This document shows positions 1-7,652 of a DNA stretch of 64,000 nucleotides, piece by piece. The notes beneath the pieces are model-generated. The model was not told the DNA's origin, searched no databases, and saw only the letters and a program-made list of their open reading frames with translations. Each line of letters opens with the position of its first letter. Positions within the stretch are counted from its first letter, which is position 1. Source of the DNA: an uncultured Corynebacterium sp. (GTDB taxonomy: Bacteria > Actinomycetota > Actinomycetes > Mycobacteriales > Mycobacteriaceae); assembly GCF_947253065.1 (NCBI RefSeq), contig NZ_CAMXWS010000003.1, positions 36,654-100,653 on the forward strand. The letters run 5' to 3'. Both the position numbers and the translations under genes were made by a program.

Positions 1-1
1 C

Positions 2-1063
2 CCGGTGGAGCTGACAAAAGCTCTGATTGACATCCCATCTCCCTCCCACGAGGAGAAGGAGATCGCAGACGCGATCGAAGCAGCACTGCAAGCGCTCGAC
101 GGTATCGAGGTGATCCGCCGCGGCAACACCGTTGTTGCGCGCACCCACCGCGGCTTTGCTGATCGCATCGTGCTCGCTGGCCACATTGATACCGTGCCCA
201 TCGCCGACAATGTGCCGCACCACGTCGAAGGCGACATCCTGTGGGGCTGCGGATCGGTAGACATGAAGTCCGGCATGGCATGCTACCTCCACGCATTTGC
301 CACGCTGTGCAACTCTGACGACCTGGCCTTTGACCTCACGCTCATCTGCTACGAGGCGGAGGAGGTTGCCGCAACGTACAACGGGCTGGCACACCTTGAA
401 CGCGACGCACCGGAGCTGCTGGAGGGCTCGCTGGCGCTGCTCGGCGAACCTTCGGGCGCGATTATCGAGGCGGGCTGCCAGGGCAGCATCCGCGTCAAGG
501 TGGTTGCGCACGGCACGCGAGCACATTCGGCACGCGCGTGGCTCGGGCACAACGCGGCGCACGATCTCGCGGGAGTGCTCGGCCGCGTCGCCGCGTACGA
601 GCCACGCACCGTCACCATCGCCGGCTGCGAGTACCGCGAAGGCCTCAACGTCGTCGGCCTGTCCGGCGGGGTGGCTACTAACACGCTTCCCGACGAAGCC
701 ACGTTGACCATCAACTTCCGCTTCGCCCCCGACCGCAGCTTGGAAGAAGCAAAGCAACACCTCGAAGAGACCCTCGCGCTCGAAGAAGGCCTCGAATTGC
801 TTTACGACGACGCCGTCCCCGGCGCCCTCCCCGGCCTCGACGCCCCGGCCGCCCAGGGACTCCTTGCTGCTGTCGGTGGGAAATACCGTGCGAAGTTCGG
901 ATGGACGGATGTGTCCAGGTTCTCTACGCTCGGAGTTCCGGCTGTGAACTTCGGCGCCGGCGACCCCGGGTTCGCCCACAAGATCGACGAACAGTGCCCG
1001 ATCGACCAGATCCGCACCGTCGCCGACACGTTGATGGCGTACCTGTCCGGCGCTAAGGCCTAG
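2..1063 (+). CDS. dapE: succinyl-diaminopimelate desuccinylase, 5' end cut by window edge
   Basis: Hydrolyses N-succinyl-LL-2,6-diaminopimelate to LL-diaminopimelate and succinate in the cytosol, on the lysine and peptidoglycan pathway. It is an M20-type di-zinc enzyme. Visible metal-site features are LAGHIDTVP (His60, Asp62 counted from the GTG at 5), the bridging Asp in GCGSVDMKSG, the catalytic Glu region YEAEE near residue 117-120, and a C-terminal His in FGAGDPGFAHK. The reading frame is open to the left edge, and the residues before that GTG (P-V-E-L-T) match the corynebacterial DapE interior, so roughly 15-20 N-terminal residues lie outside the window. lysA, later in the same pathway, is at 57787. 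Confidence 0.93.
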   Translation, partial: PVELTKALIDIPSPSHEEKEIADAIEAALQALDGIEVIRRGNTVVARTHRGFADRIVLAGHIDTVPIADNVPHHVEGDILWGCGSVDMKSGMACYLHAFATLCNSDDLAFDLTLICYEAEEVAATYNGLAHLERDAPELLEGSLALLGEPSGAIIEAGCQGSIRVKVVAHGTRAHSARAWLGHNAAHDLAGVLGRVAAYEPRTVTIAGCEYREGLNVVGLSGGVATNTLPDEATLTINFRFAPDRSLEEAKQHLEETLALEEGLELLYDDAVPGALPGLDAPAAQGLLAAVGGKYRAKFGWTDVSRFSTLGVPAVNFGAGDPGFAHKIDEQCPIDQIRTVADTLMAYLSGAKA

Positions 1064-1120
1064 CAGGTTTCTGCAGCCCGCAGCACATTTGAACCACTCT
1101 GAAGAGAAGGCGTGATTTCC

Positions 1121-1921
1121 GTGGCTCCACACATCACTCCGCGCCCGGACCGGGACCGCACGCTCAGCGGTCCGATCCTGCGGCGCCACAAGGGCGGCGA
1201 CACTGGGCCCGCTTCCACCTACGACCAGCGTTTGCTGCAGATGGGACGAGCAGATCACGACTGGAAGCACGCTGACCCATGGCGCGTCATGCGCATCACC
1301 AGTGAATTCGTTTCCGGTTTTGATGCCTTGCACGACTTGGGCTGGGCAGTGACTGTGTTCGGTTCGGCCCGTCTGGGGGAGGGCACTCCGGAATACGAGC
1401 AGGCTCGCCAGGTTGGCAAAGCTCTCGTGGAGGCAGGATATGCCGTCATCACTGGTGGTGGCCCTGGTCTGATGGAAGGACCGAACCGTGGGGCATACGA
1501 GGCGGGTGGCATGTCTGTCGGTCTTGGCATTGAGCTGCCGTTTGAACAAGGTCTCAACCCATGGGTCGACCTGGGCCTGAATTTCCGATACTTCTTCGCC
1601 CGCAAAACGATGTTTTTGAAGTACTCGCAAGGGTTCATCTCGCTGCCCGGTGGATTCGGCACGATGGATGAGGTCTTCGAAGTCCTCTGCATGATCCAAA
1701 CAGGCAAGGTGACGAACTTCCCGATGGTGCTGTTGGGCACCGAGTTCTGGTCCGGCCTCGTTGATTGGATTCGCAACCAGCAGCTCGCACGCGGCCTCAT
1801 CTCCGAAGGCGATGACCAGCTCTTCCTGGTCACTGATTCGGTTGAGGAAGCTGTCGAGTACATCGTCAACGCCCACCACAAGATGGCCGACCCACGCAAC
1901 CTGCACAAATACGAGCGTTAA
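1121..1921 (+). CDS. LOG-family (TIGR00730) Rossmann-fold protein
   Basis: Member of the LOG/lysine-decarboxylase-like family, whose characterised members are cytokinin riboside 5'-monophosphate phosphoribohydrolases. The family motifs GGGPGLMEGPNRGA and LPGGFGTMDEVFE (the PGGxGTxxE nucleotide-binding motif) are present. The GTG at 1121 is preferred because the purine-rich AGAAGG at 1105-1110 is about 10 nt upstream; the in-frame GTG at 1112 would sit almost on that site. The stop overlaps the folP2 start by one base (TAATG), so the two are translationally coupled. The same gene order (LOG, folP2, gpgS) is found in mycobacteria. The physiological substrate here is not known. Confidence 0.85.
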   Translation: MAPHITPRPDRDRTLSGPILRRHKGGDTGPASTYDQRLLQMGRADHDWKHADPWRVMRITSEFVSGFDALHDLGWAVTVFGSARLGEGTPEYEQARQVGKALVEAGYAVITGGGPGLMEGPNRGAYEAGGMSVGLGIELPFEQGLNPWVDLGLNFRYFFARKTMFLKYSQGFISLPGGFGTMDEVFEVLCMIQTGKVTNFPMVLLGTEFWSGLVDWIRNQQLARGLISEGDDQLFLVTDSVEEAVEYIVNAHHKMADPRNLHKYER

Positions 1922-2769
1922 TGAGCACAGCTGTAAACGGTCTGCCTCGTGTCATGGCGATCATTAACCGCACCCCTGATTCGTTCTATGACAAGGGCGC
2001 GACCTTCGCTTTCGATGCTGCTGTGCAGCGGTGCCGTGACGTGGTTGAGGCAGGTGCAACGATCGTGGACATCGGGGGAGTGAAAGCTGGCCCCGGTGAT
2101 GAAGTAGACGCTGCCGAAGAGATCGACCGCGTCGTGCCTTTCATCGCTGCTGTGCGTGAGGGGCTTCCAGAGGGCGTCGATATCTCTGTGGACACGTGGC
2201 GCCCAGAAGTAGCTGATGCAGCTGCGCGTGCAGGAGCCACGCTGATCAACGACACCTGGGCGGGATACGAACCGGAACTGGTCGAGGTCGCTGGTGCCCA
2301 TAAGGCTGGCTACGTGTGCTCACACACCGGTGGTGCGACACCACGCACGCGCCCGCACCGTGTCCACTACGACGACGTCGTTGTAGACGTCATTCGCGAA
2401 ACGACTGCTCTTGCTGAGCGTGCTGTCGCATGTGGAGTGCCGGAAGAAAAGGTCTTCATCGACCCGACTCATGACTTTGGCAAGAACACCTTCCACGGAC
2501 TTGAGATCCTGCGGCGTATCGACGAAGTCGTCGCAACTGGCTGGCCCGTCCTCATGGCCTTGTCCAACAAGGACTTCATCGGAGAAACCACCGGCCGCGG
2601 CGTGGGCGAACGCGTCGCAGGAACGCTCGCAGCAACCGCATGGTGCACCGCTCGCGGGGTGGCAGCTTTCCGCGTCCATGAAGTCGCCGAAACGCTTGAT
2701 GTCATCCGCACGATCGCAGCCATTCAAGGCACGGCGGCACCCCTCGACACGATCCGAGGGCTCGCATGA
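1921..2769 (+). CDS. folP2: dihydropteroate synthase paralogue FolP2
   Basis: TIM-barrel protein of the dihydropteroate synthase family, 282 aa. It has the N-terminal MAIINRTPDSFYDKG motif, SVDTWRPE in the position of the family's SIDT strand, and DPTHDFGKN. The second loop reads DIGGVKAGPG, whereas true DHPS enzymes carry DxGGxSTRPG, the loop that clamps p-aminobenzoate and pyrophosphate. That places it in the actinobacterial FolP2 group; M. leprae FolP2 is reported not to act as a DHPS. It overlaps the LOG gene upstream by 1 bp and gpgS downstream by 4 bp (ATGA), so it is likely co-expressed with a glycosyltransferase rather than with folate genes. Confidence 0.85.
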   Translation: MSTAVNGLPRVMAIINRTPDSFYDKGATFAFDAAVQRCRDVVEAGATIVDIGGVKAGPGDEVDAAEEIDRVVPFIAAVREGLPEGVDISVDTWRPEVADAAARAGATLINDTWAGYEPELVEVAGAHKAGYVCSHTGGATPRTRPHRVHYDDVVVDVIRETTALAERAVACGVPEEKVFIDPTHDFGKNTFHGLEILRRIDEVVATGWPVLMALSNKDFIGETTGRGVGERVAGTLAATAWCTARGVAAFRVHEVAETLDVIRTIAAIQGTAAPLDTIRGLA

Positions 2770-3509
2770 CGGCCAATCCGAGTGTGTCGGTGGTCATTCC
2801 CGCGCTCAATGAGGAGACCACGGTCACAAATGTCGTGCGAGCAGCTTTCGCATCCTGCGCAAACGAAGTCATCGTCGTCGACTCCGATTCCACCGATGCC
2901 ACCGCAGCCAACGCAGCAGCAGCCGGGGCGACTGTGCTCAATTGGCGCGACATTGCCCCCGAGATTCCTGTCCAACCCGGCAAGGGCGAAGCACTCTGGC
3001 GTGGAGTCCGCGCGGCCCGAGGAGACATTGTTGTTTTTCTCGACGCAGACGTGACCACGGTGCAGCCGGCGTGGGTGAATGGGTTGGTGGGGGAGTTCGT
3101 CGATAAGCGAGTGCAGCTTGTGAAAGCCTCCTATTCCCGCGCGCTCGACGGTGCCCCGAGCGGCGGTGGGCGCGTCACGGAGCTGACCGCAAAACCACTG
3201 TTGCGCCTGCTCTTTCCGCACATCCCGGAGCTCGATCAACCGCTCGCCGGCGAGTACGCGATCCGCCGCGAAACCGCGCTCGAAGTGCCATTCGTCGCAG
3301 GTTACGGGGTTGAAGCGGGCCTGCTTATCGACGTCGCAACCCTCCACGGCCCCCACTCCATCACCCAAGTTGACCTCGGGCACAAAGCCCACCGCAACCG
3401 GCCCCTGACCGAACTGACTGAGATGTCTGAAACCGTCGCCCGCACCATCCTCGCCCGCGCTGGTGTGCTCGACATTCCACAACGCAGCCCGTGGGCGCAA
3501 CTGCGGTAG
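2766..3509 (+). CDS. gpgS: glucosyl-3-phosphoglycerate synthase
   Basis: GT81-type retaining glycosyltransferase that transfers glucose from a nucleotide sugar to 3-phosphoglycerate, the first step towards glucosylglycerate and, in mycobacteria, methylglucose lipopolysaccharide. The N-terminal strand VSVVIPALNEE, the nucleotide-binding VVDSDSTDAT and the metal-binding VFLDADVTT are all visible, and the length of 247 aa is short compared with mycobacterial GpgS (about 320). The start codon lies in a 4-bp ATGA overlap with folP2. Two copies of the recurrent 11-mer CGTCGATAAGC lie inside it, encoding VDKR and LID. The assignment rests on family motifs plus synteny with Rv1208. Confidence 0.85.
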   Translation: MTANPSVSVVIPALNEETTVTNVVRAAFASCANEVIVVDSDSTDATAANAAAAGATVLNWRDIAPEIPVQPGKGEALWRGVRAARGDIVVFLDADVTTVQPAWVNGLVGEFVDKRVQLVKASYSRALDGAPSGGGRVTELTAKPLLRLLFPHIPELDQPLAGEYAIRRETALEVPFVAGYGVEAGLLIDVATLHGPHSITQVDLGHKAHRNRPLTELTEMSETVARTILARAGVLDIPQRSPWAQLR

Positions 3510-3518
3510 CATCAGCTC

Positions 3519-3866
3519 ATGCTGTCTTGGCTCATCCTCATTCTCGTCATCGCCGCGATCGCAATCTTCGGCGCGTGGGTCACCGCCTCCTTCGTCGGAC
3601 GCGGGGAAGCCATCCCACCACTGGACGAACCCCACGACGTCATCGCCGCGAACCGCACCGCCGTTGACGAGGGCCGTTACAACGACATTGCCCTCGAAGT
3701 CGTGCCACGTGGCTACCGCCAAGACCAAGTCGACGCACTCCTTGAGCACCTGCTCGGCAAACAAAAGCGTAATATTGGAGAAGAGTTCCCGCCGACGGCC
3801 ACCGCGCCTGCCGGAGGGAAAGAGATAACCGAAGAGCCAAGGAGTAACACCACATGGCAGCAATGA
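3519..3866 (+). CDS. membrane-anchored DivIVA-domain-like protein
   Basis: 115-aa protein with one N-terminal membrane helix (about residues 2-26, Leu/Ile/Ala-rich), then an acidic linker, then a short DivIVA-type segment around EVVPRGYRQDQVDALLEHL, which matches the membrane-binding/dimer motif of DivIVA N-domains (GYDxxQVDxFL). The C-terminal tail is Pro/Thr-rich and looks unstructured. It follows gpgS by 9 bp and its last 13 bp overlap the DUF3117 gene in another frame. The equivalent mycobacterial locus (Rv1209) has the same position and architecture. A role at the cell pole or in envelope growth is an inference from the domain. Confidence 0.75.
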   Translation: MLSWLILILVIAAIAIFGAWVTASFVGRGEAIPPLDEPHDVIAANRTAVDEGRYNDIALEVVPRGYRQDQVDALLEHLLGKQKRNIGEEFPPTATAPAGGKEITEEPRSNTTWQQ

Positions 3867-4024
3867 AGCCGCGTACCGGCAACGGTCCGATGGAAGTCGT
3901 CGAGGAAAGCCGTAAGATCGTGATGCGCATCCCATCCGATGGCGGCGGACGTCTCGTGGTGGAGCTGAACAACGAGGAAGCAGCCGAGCTCGGCCAGCTC
4001 CTCACCGATGTCGCAGCTGAGTAG
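3854..4024 (+). CDS. DUF3117 small conserved protein (56 aa)
   Basis: Too short for most ORF callers. The ATG at 3854 opens a 56-codon frame that begins MAAMKPRTGNGPMEV and ends LGQLLTDVAAE. This matches DUF3117, a tiny beta-rich protein conserved across mycolate actinobacteria, found next to the DivIVA-like and tag/glg genes in mycobacteria. Its first 13 bp overlap the 3' end of the DivIVA-like gene, and GGAG at 3841-3844 serves as ribosome site. Function is unknown. Confidence is high because the sequence and position are both conserved. Confidence 0.88.
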   Translation: MAAMKPRTGNGPMEVVEESRKIVMRIPSDGGGRLVVELNNEEAAELGQLLTDVAAE

Positions 4025-4047
4025 AACTGCAGGTAACATAACGCGCC

Positions 4048-4920
4048 ATGCTCAAAGACATTGTTGATGTGCTGGCGGACCCCGTCGACGGAAGCGCCCT
4101 GACCGGCGCGGACGATTTCAGCCGCTTGGTCTCTGAGTCCGGACATTCCTATGACGTGGCCAAGCAAGGCTATGTCACGTTGGCGTCCGGCGCAGGCATC
4201 GCCCACAAGGGTGACAGCGCTGAAATGGTGGCTTCCCGCGAGGCATTTTTGTCGCGTGGCCACTTCGCGCCGTTCGTGGAAACGATCACGGAACGCGTCC
4301 TCGACGCCCTCGAAGGTCTCCCGCTTGACGACGTCGCCGCGACCCCTCCCACCATCCTCGAAGTCGGTGCCGGAACTGGCTACTACTTGTCCCACACCCT
4401 TGATGCCGTGGAGAATTCCCGCGGCGTGGGTGTGGACATCGCTGTTCCTGCCGCGAAGCACCTGGCGAAGGCACACCGCAATATCGGTGCCGTTGTCGCT
4501 GATGTGTGGGATGGTCTGCCGGTGCGTGATCAGTCGATCGACGTGATCACCGTGATTTTCGCGCCGCGCAACCCGGAGGAATTCGCACGCGTGCTTGTCG
4601 ATGACGGCGAGGTCCTCATTCTCACCCCCCAAACCGGCCACCTTGACGAACTGCGCGAGCCACTCGGCATCCTGGGCGTTGAGGAAGGCAAGCTTGAGCG
4701 GATGCTCGAGCAAGCAGCCGGACACCTGACTCCGGTCGGTGAGCCGGAGCTGATTGAGTTCCCGATGAACCTGGACCGCGAGTCCATCGCAGCGCAGGTG
4801 GGAATGAGTCCTTCGGCGCGTCACCTCGACCCGGAGGTCCTCGCTGAGCGCGTTGCAGCTCTGCCAGAGACCATGACGGTCACGGCACGAGCTCAGCTCA
4901 CCCGCATGAAGAAGGCTTAA
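4048..4920 (+). CDS. RlmA-like 23S rRNA (guanine-N1) methyltransferase
   Basis: SAM-dependent methyltransferase of the RlmA family, which methylates G745/G748 in helix 35 of 23S rRNA and in some bacteria affects macrolide/tylosin susceptibility. The SAM-binding motif I reads ILEVGAGTGYYL at about residues 105-116. The N-terminal part keeps the family pattern HSYDVAKQGYVTL and GDSAEMVASREAFL but carries none of the four zinc-binding cysteines of E. coli RlmA. It starts 23 bp after DUF3117 and is followed by a terminator, so it probably ends the forward transcription unit that began upstream of dapE or at the LOG gene. Confidence 0.8.
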   Translation: MLKDIVDVLADPVDGSALTGADDFSRLVSESGHSYDVAKQGYVTLASGAGIAHKGDSAEMVASREAFLSRGHFAPFVETITERVLDALEGLPLDDVAATPPTILEVGAGTGYYLSHTLDAVENSRGVGVDIAVPAAKHLAKAHRNIGAVVADVWDGLPVRDQSIDVITVIFAPRNPEEFARVLVDDGEVLILTPQTGHLDELREPLGILGVEEGKLERMLEQAAGHLTPVGEPELIEFPMNLDRESIAAQVGMSPSARHLDPEVLAERVAALPETMTVTARAQLTRMKKA

Positions 4921-4934
4921 GCCTCCAGATAGCC

Positions 4935-4972
4935 AAAGCATCCGCACTGCTGATTGGCAGCGCAGGTGCTTT
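4935..4972 (+). terminator. probable Rho-independent terminator
   Basis: AAAGCA at 4935-4940 and TGCTTT at 4967-4972 close an interrupted hairpin whose inner part pairs CACTGC with GCAG, followed by CGTTGTTT. It sits between the 3' ends of the forward methyltransferase gene and the minus-strand GH32-like gene, so it can serve both. Confidence 0.55.
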
Positions 4973-4978
4973 CGTTGT

Positions 4979-6370
4979 TTACAGAGCCGTGTGCGGACGA
5001 CTCCACTGGTTCAGGATTTCCGCGTCTCCATCGGTGGTGACGCGAAGTTCACCGACACCGTTTTCAGGCCAGAAGCGACTAGCCATCGTCACTGCACCGC
5101 CGCCAGCGAAAACTTCGATAGCGGAGCCGTCGACGAGGACGGAGATGTGGTCCTCGTCATCGTCGGAAAGCGGGGCGGTGGTGGGGGATCCGTCGAGACG
5201 GTCGAGTGTGATCGTGTCGCCCGAGTGCGTGATCGTCGCGGTGACGTCGCCCTTGGTGTCCAACACGTCAACAGTCACAGACGATCCAACCGGGATCTCG
5301 CACAGACCAGTCCACAACTTGGCACGCTCAGTGGAGCTGACTGCATCCGGGAGGCCCTGTGCAGGTGTTTGGAACAGTGCGCCCCCAGCGAGGGTGACCA
5401 CGCGCGGCAACGAGAGCGCATTCGCCCAGCCTTCGGTCTCCCACGTCGGCTGAGCAGTTGGATTACCACCACGGCCGGACTCAGCGAGCAGACCGAAGAT
5501 GCGTGCTTCGGCATAACGCTCGTCGTCCGTCTGCGTACCGCGGACAACATTCGTGCTGCGGGGGCGGGTGAAATCGTGGCCATAGTCAAGGCGCGTGAAC
5601 GGCGTTTTCACAGTGAATTCCGTCTCGTCGAGCGTGCCCACGAGGTAACCCGAAAGATCACCCGATTCCTGCTCGATGGTGAGGAAGAGAACGTCGTAAA
5701 TCTCGCCGTCTTCCTCGTCGCGCAGGCGAATAATGCGCGGGGCGACCGTCACATCGTCCTCCTGCAGACCTGTTTCGCCGTTGAACTTCAACGGGCCGAG
5801 CAGTGTCCAGGTGGTGCCGTCAGAAGAGTCGAGCACCATCGGCATCGGCTTTTCGGACGGTCCACTGCTCGCCAGCATGATCCAGCCGGACTGGCCGCGG
5901 TCACGGTCGTCGACTTCCTTCCAGTCAGGGACAACGCAGGGGGAGCGGAAGCGGGTGAAACGCCCGGAGTCCTTCACCAGGGGGCCGAGGCGGCGCACGC
6001 CGGGGTCGATGTCGCCGGCTTCGTCTACTTCGTCGCTAAGCGTCTCGATTTCGTCGATACGCGCGGCTTGAATCGTTGTTCCAGCGTTGGTGACAGACGT
6101 GAAATACAGGTCCGTGCCCTCCGCTGAGGAGACGACAGAGCCGGCGAGCACACGCGTTTCACCCCCGACTGGCGCGATGACGTCGTTGCACTCGTAGAAC
6201 TCAAAAGGATTGCCTTCGGAGAACTGGTGTGCCCAGCGTGAAGGTGCGTCTGCGGTGGGTTCGTACTGGTAGAAGATGTGCCAATCATCTCCGTCGCGGA
6301 GCATGCCTGCCGCGGCATCGAGGATGCCTTTATCAGCGGTGACATGGAGTTCGGGTCTCAAATTGCTCAC
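4979..6370 (-). CDS. GH32-like (beta-fructosidase superfamily) protein, active site degenerate
   Basis: 463-aa two-domain protein resembling sucrose-6-phosphate hydrolases/fructosidases: a five-blade propeller (for example DDWHIFYQYEP, TRFRSPCVVPDW, SGWIMLASS) and a C-terminal beta-sandwich with ISVLVDGSAIEVFAGGG, the characteristic GH32 C-module. However, the signature WLNDPNG aligns to ILDAAAG, so the nucleophile Asp is replaced, and the RDP motif is RSP. I see no clear ECP motif either. The gene lies 16 bp downstream of glgA on the same strand and is probably co-transcribed. It may be a binding protein, or an enzyme with shifted residues. It should not be assumed to cleave sucrose. Confidence 0.72.
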   Translation of the reverse strand: MSNLRPELHVTADKGILDAAAGMLRDGDDWHIFYQYEPTADAPSRWAHQFSEGNPFEFYECNDVIAPVGGETRVLAGSVVSSAEGTDLYFTSVTNAGTTIQAARIDEIETLSDEVDEAGDIDPGVRRLGPLVKDSGRFTRFRSPCVVPDWKEVDDRDRGQSGWIMLASSGPSEKPMPMVLDSSDGTTWTLLGPLKFNGETGLQEDDVTVAPRIIRLRDEEDGEIYDVLFLTIEQESGDLSGYLVGTLDETEFTVKTPFTRLDYGHDFTRPRSTNVVRGTQTDDERYAEARIFGLLAESGRGGNPTAQPTWETEGWANALSLPRVVTLAGGALFQTPAQGLPDAVSSTERAKLWTGLCEIPVGSSVTVDVLDTKGDVTATITHSGDTITLDRLDGSPTTAPLSDDDEDHISVLVDGSAIEVFAGGGAVTMASRFWPENGVGELRVTTDGDAEILNQWSRPHTAL

Positions 6371-6386
6371 AGTTTCGTCCTCCGGG

Positions 6387-7556
6387 TTACAGAAGCGACT
6401 TGTACACGTCGACGGTTTCTTGGGCGATTTTGTCCCAGGTGAATTCCTTCTTCACGCGGGTCAGGCCAGCTGCTGCGAATCGTTTGCTGGTTTCCGCGTC
6501 CTGGGCGAGTGCATTGACGGCGGCGGCGAGGTCTTTTTCGAAGGCCTGTGTGTCTTCCGCGTCGTAGTGGACCAGGGTACCGGTCTCACCGTCGACGACA
6601 ACCTCGGGAATTCCACCTACGTCAGATGCAACCACGGCAGTATTACATGCCATCGCTTCCAGGTTCACGATGCCCAGCGGTTCGTACACCGACGGGCACA
6701 CAAAGATGTCGGCGGCGGAATAAATATCGCGGATATCTTCCTTGGGCAGCATGTCCGTCACCCAGTACACGCCGTCACGCATTTCACGCAGCTTATCGAC
6801 GAGCCCCTCCGTCTCCTCCGCGATCTCCTTCGTATCCGGCGCACCGGCGCACAAGACAAGCTGGATATCCGGGTCGAAATCCTGGGCGGCCTTCACCAGG
6901 TGAGCAACACCCTTTTGGCGGGTGATACGGCCGACGAAGGCCACGATTGGGCGGGTCGGGTCAACACCGAGGCGTTCTACGACGTTGTCTTGGGCGTTGT
7001 CAGTGGGGTACCACACGGCTGTGTCGATGCCGTTGAGGACGACGTGGACGCGGGATTCGTCGATACGCGGGTAGGCGCGCAAAATCGCGTCCTTCATGCC
7101 TGAAGAAACACCGATGACCGCGTCTGCGTTTTCCATCGCATTCTTCTCCGACCACGAGGAGACGTCGTAGCCGCCACCAAGCTGCTCCCGTTTCCACGGG
7201 CGGTCAGGCTCCAGCGAGTGTGCGGTGACCACATGGGGGATACCGTGCAGTAGACCCGCGAGGTGGCCACCCAGCCCCGAGTACCACGTGTGCGAGTGGA
7301 CGATGTCCACGTTGTTCGCAGCATGTGCCATCCGCAGACCCGTCGACATTGTCTTTAGCGCACCGTTGGCATCTTCCAGCTCTGGGTCAACGCCGTGAAC
7401 ATAAACATCCTGCTCATCGCGCGGTTGACCCATGCAGTGGACGTCTACCTCGACGCCATCAAGCTTGCGCATGAAGCGCGTCAACTCGGTGACGTGGACA
7501 CCCGCGCCACCATAAATTTCGGGAGGATATTCGCGGGTCATCATTCCGACTCTCAT
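6387..7556 (-). CDS. glgA: GT4 glycogen synthase / maltose-1-phosphate synthase (GlgA/GlgM type)
   Basis: 389-aa GT-B fold glycosyltransferase. It begins MRVGMMTREYPPEIYGGAGVH, a glycine-rich N-domain typical of actinobacterial GlgA. The C-domain has VGRITRQKGVAHL and the E-x7-E region YEPLGIVNLEAMAC. It elongates alpha-1,4-glucan from a nucleotide glucose; the mycobacterial orthologue (Rv1212c, GlgM) instead makes maltose-1-phosphate from ADP-glucose, so the product here could be either. It diverges from glgC across 96 bp, which supplies the ADP-glucose. One copy of CGTCGATAAGC lies at 6791-6801, encoding VDKL. Confidence 0.88.
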   Translation of the reverse strand: MRVGMMTREYPPEIYGGAGVHVTELTRFMRKLDGVEVDVHCMGQPRDEQDVYVHGVDPELEDANGALKTMSTGLRMAHAANNVDIVHSHTWYSGLGGHLAGLLHGIPHVVTAHSLEPDRPWKREQLGGGYDVSSWSEKNAMENADAVIGVSSGMKDAILRAYPRIDESRVHVVLNGIDTAVWYPTDNAQDNVVERLGVDPTRPIVAFVGRITRQKGVAHLVKAAQDFDPDIQLVLCAGAPDTKEIAEETEGLVDKLREMRDGVYWVTDMLPKEDIRDIYSAADIFVCPSVYEPLGIVNLEAMACNTAVVASDVGGIPEVVVDGETGTLVHYDAEDTQAFEKDLAAAVNALAQDAETSKRFAAAGLTRVKKEFTWDKIAQETVDVYKSLL

Positions 7557-7652
7557 AGTCCTCGAGCCTAGTTATGTTTGAACACGCGTGCAGGCGCATG
7601 AATTTTTCCAAGCGCACTGCAGTTTCTGTGCGACTTACCTAGGCTGGAAAGC

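Noticed and set aside
3640..4947. 435-codon minus-strand ORF opposite DivIVA-like, DUF3117 and RlmA genes
   Set aside because: It would cover three conserved forward genes and has a shadow-like composition.
7557..7652. GlxR/CRP-type operator between glgA and glgC
   Set aside because: No TGTGA-N6-TCACA match was found. The region has only scattered half-site-like sequences.
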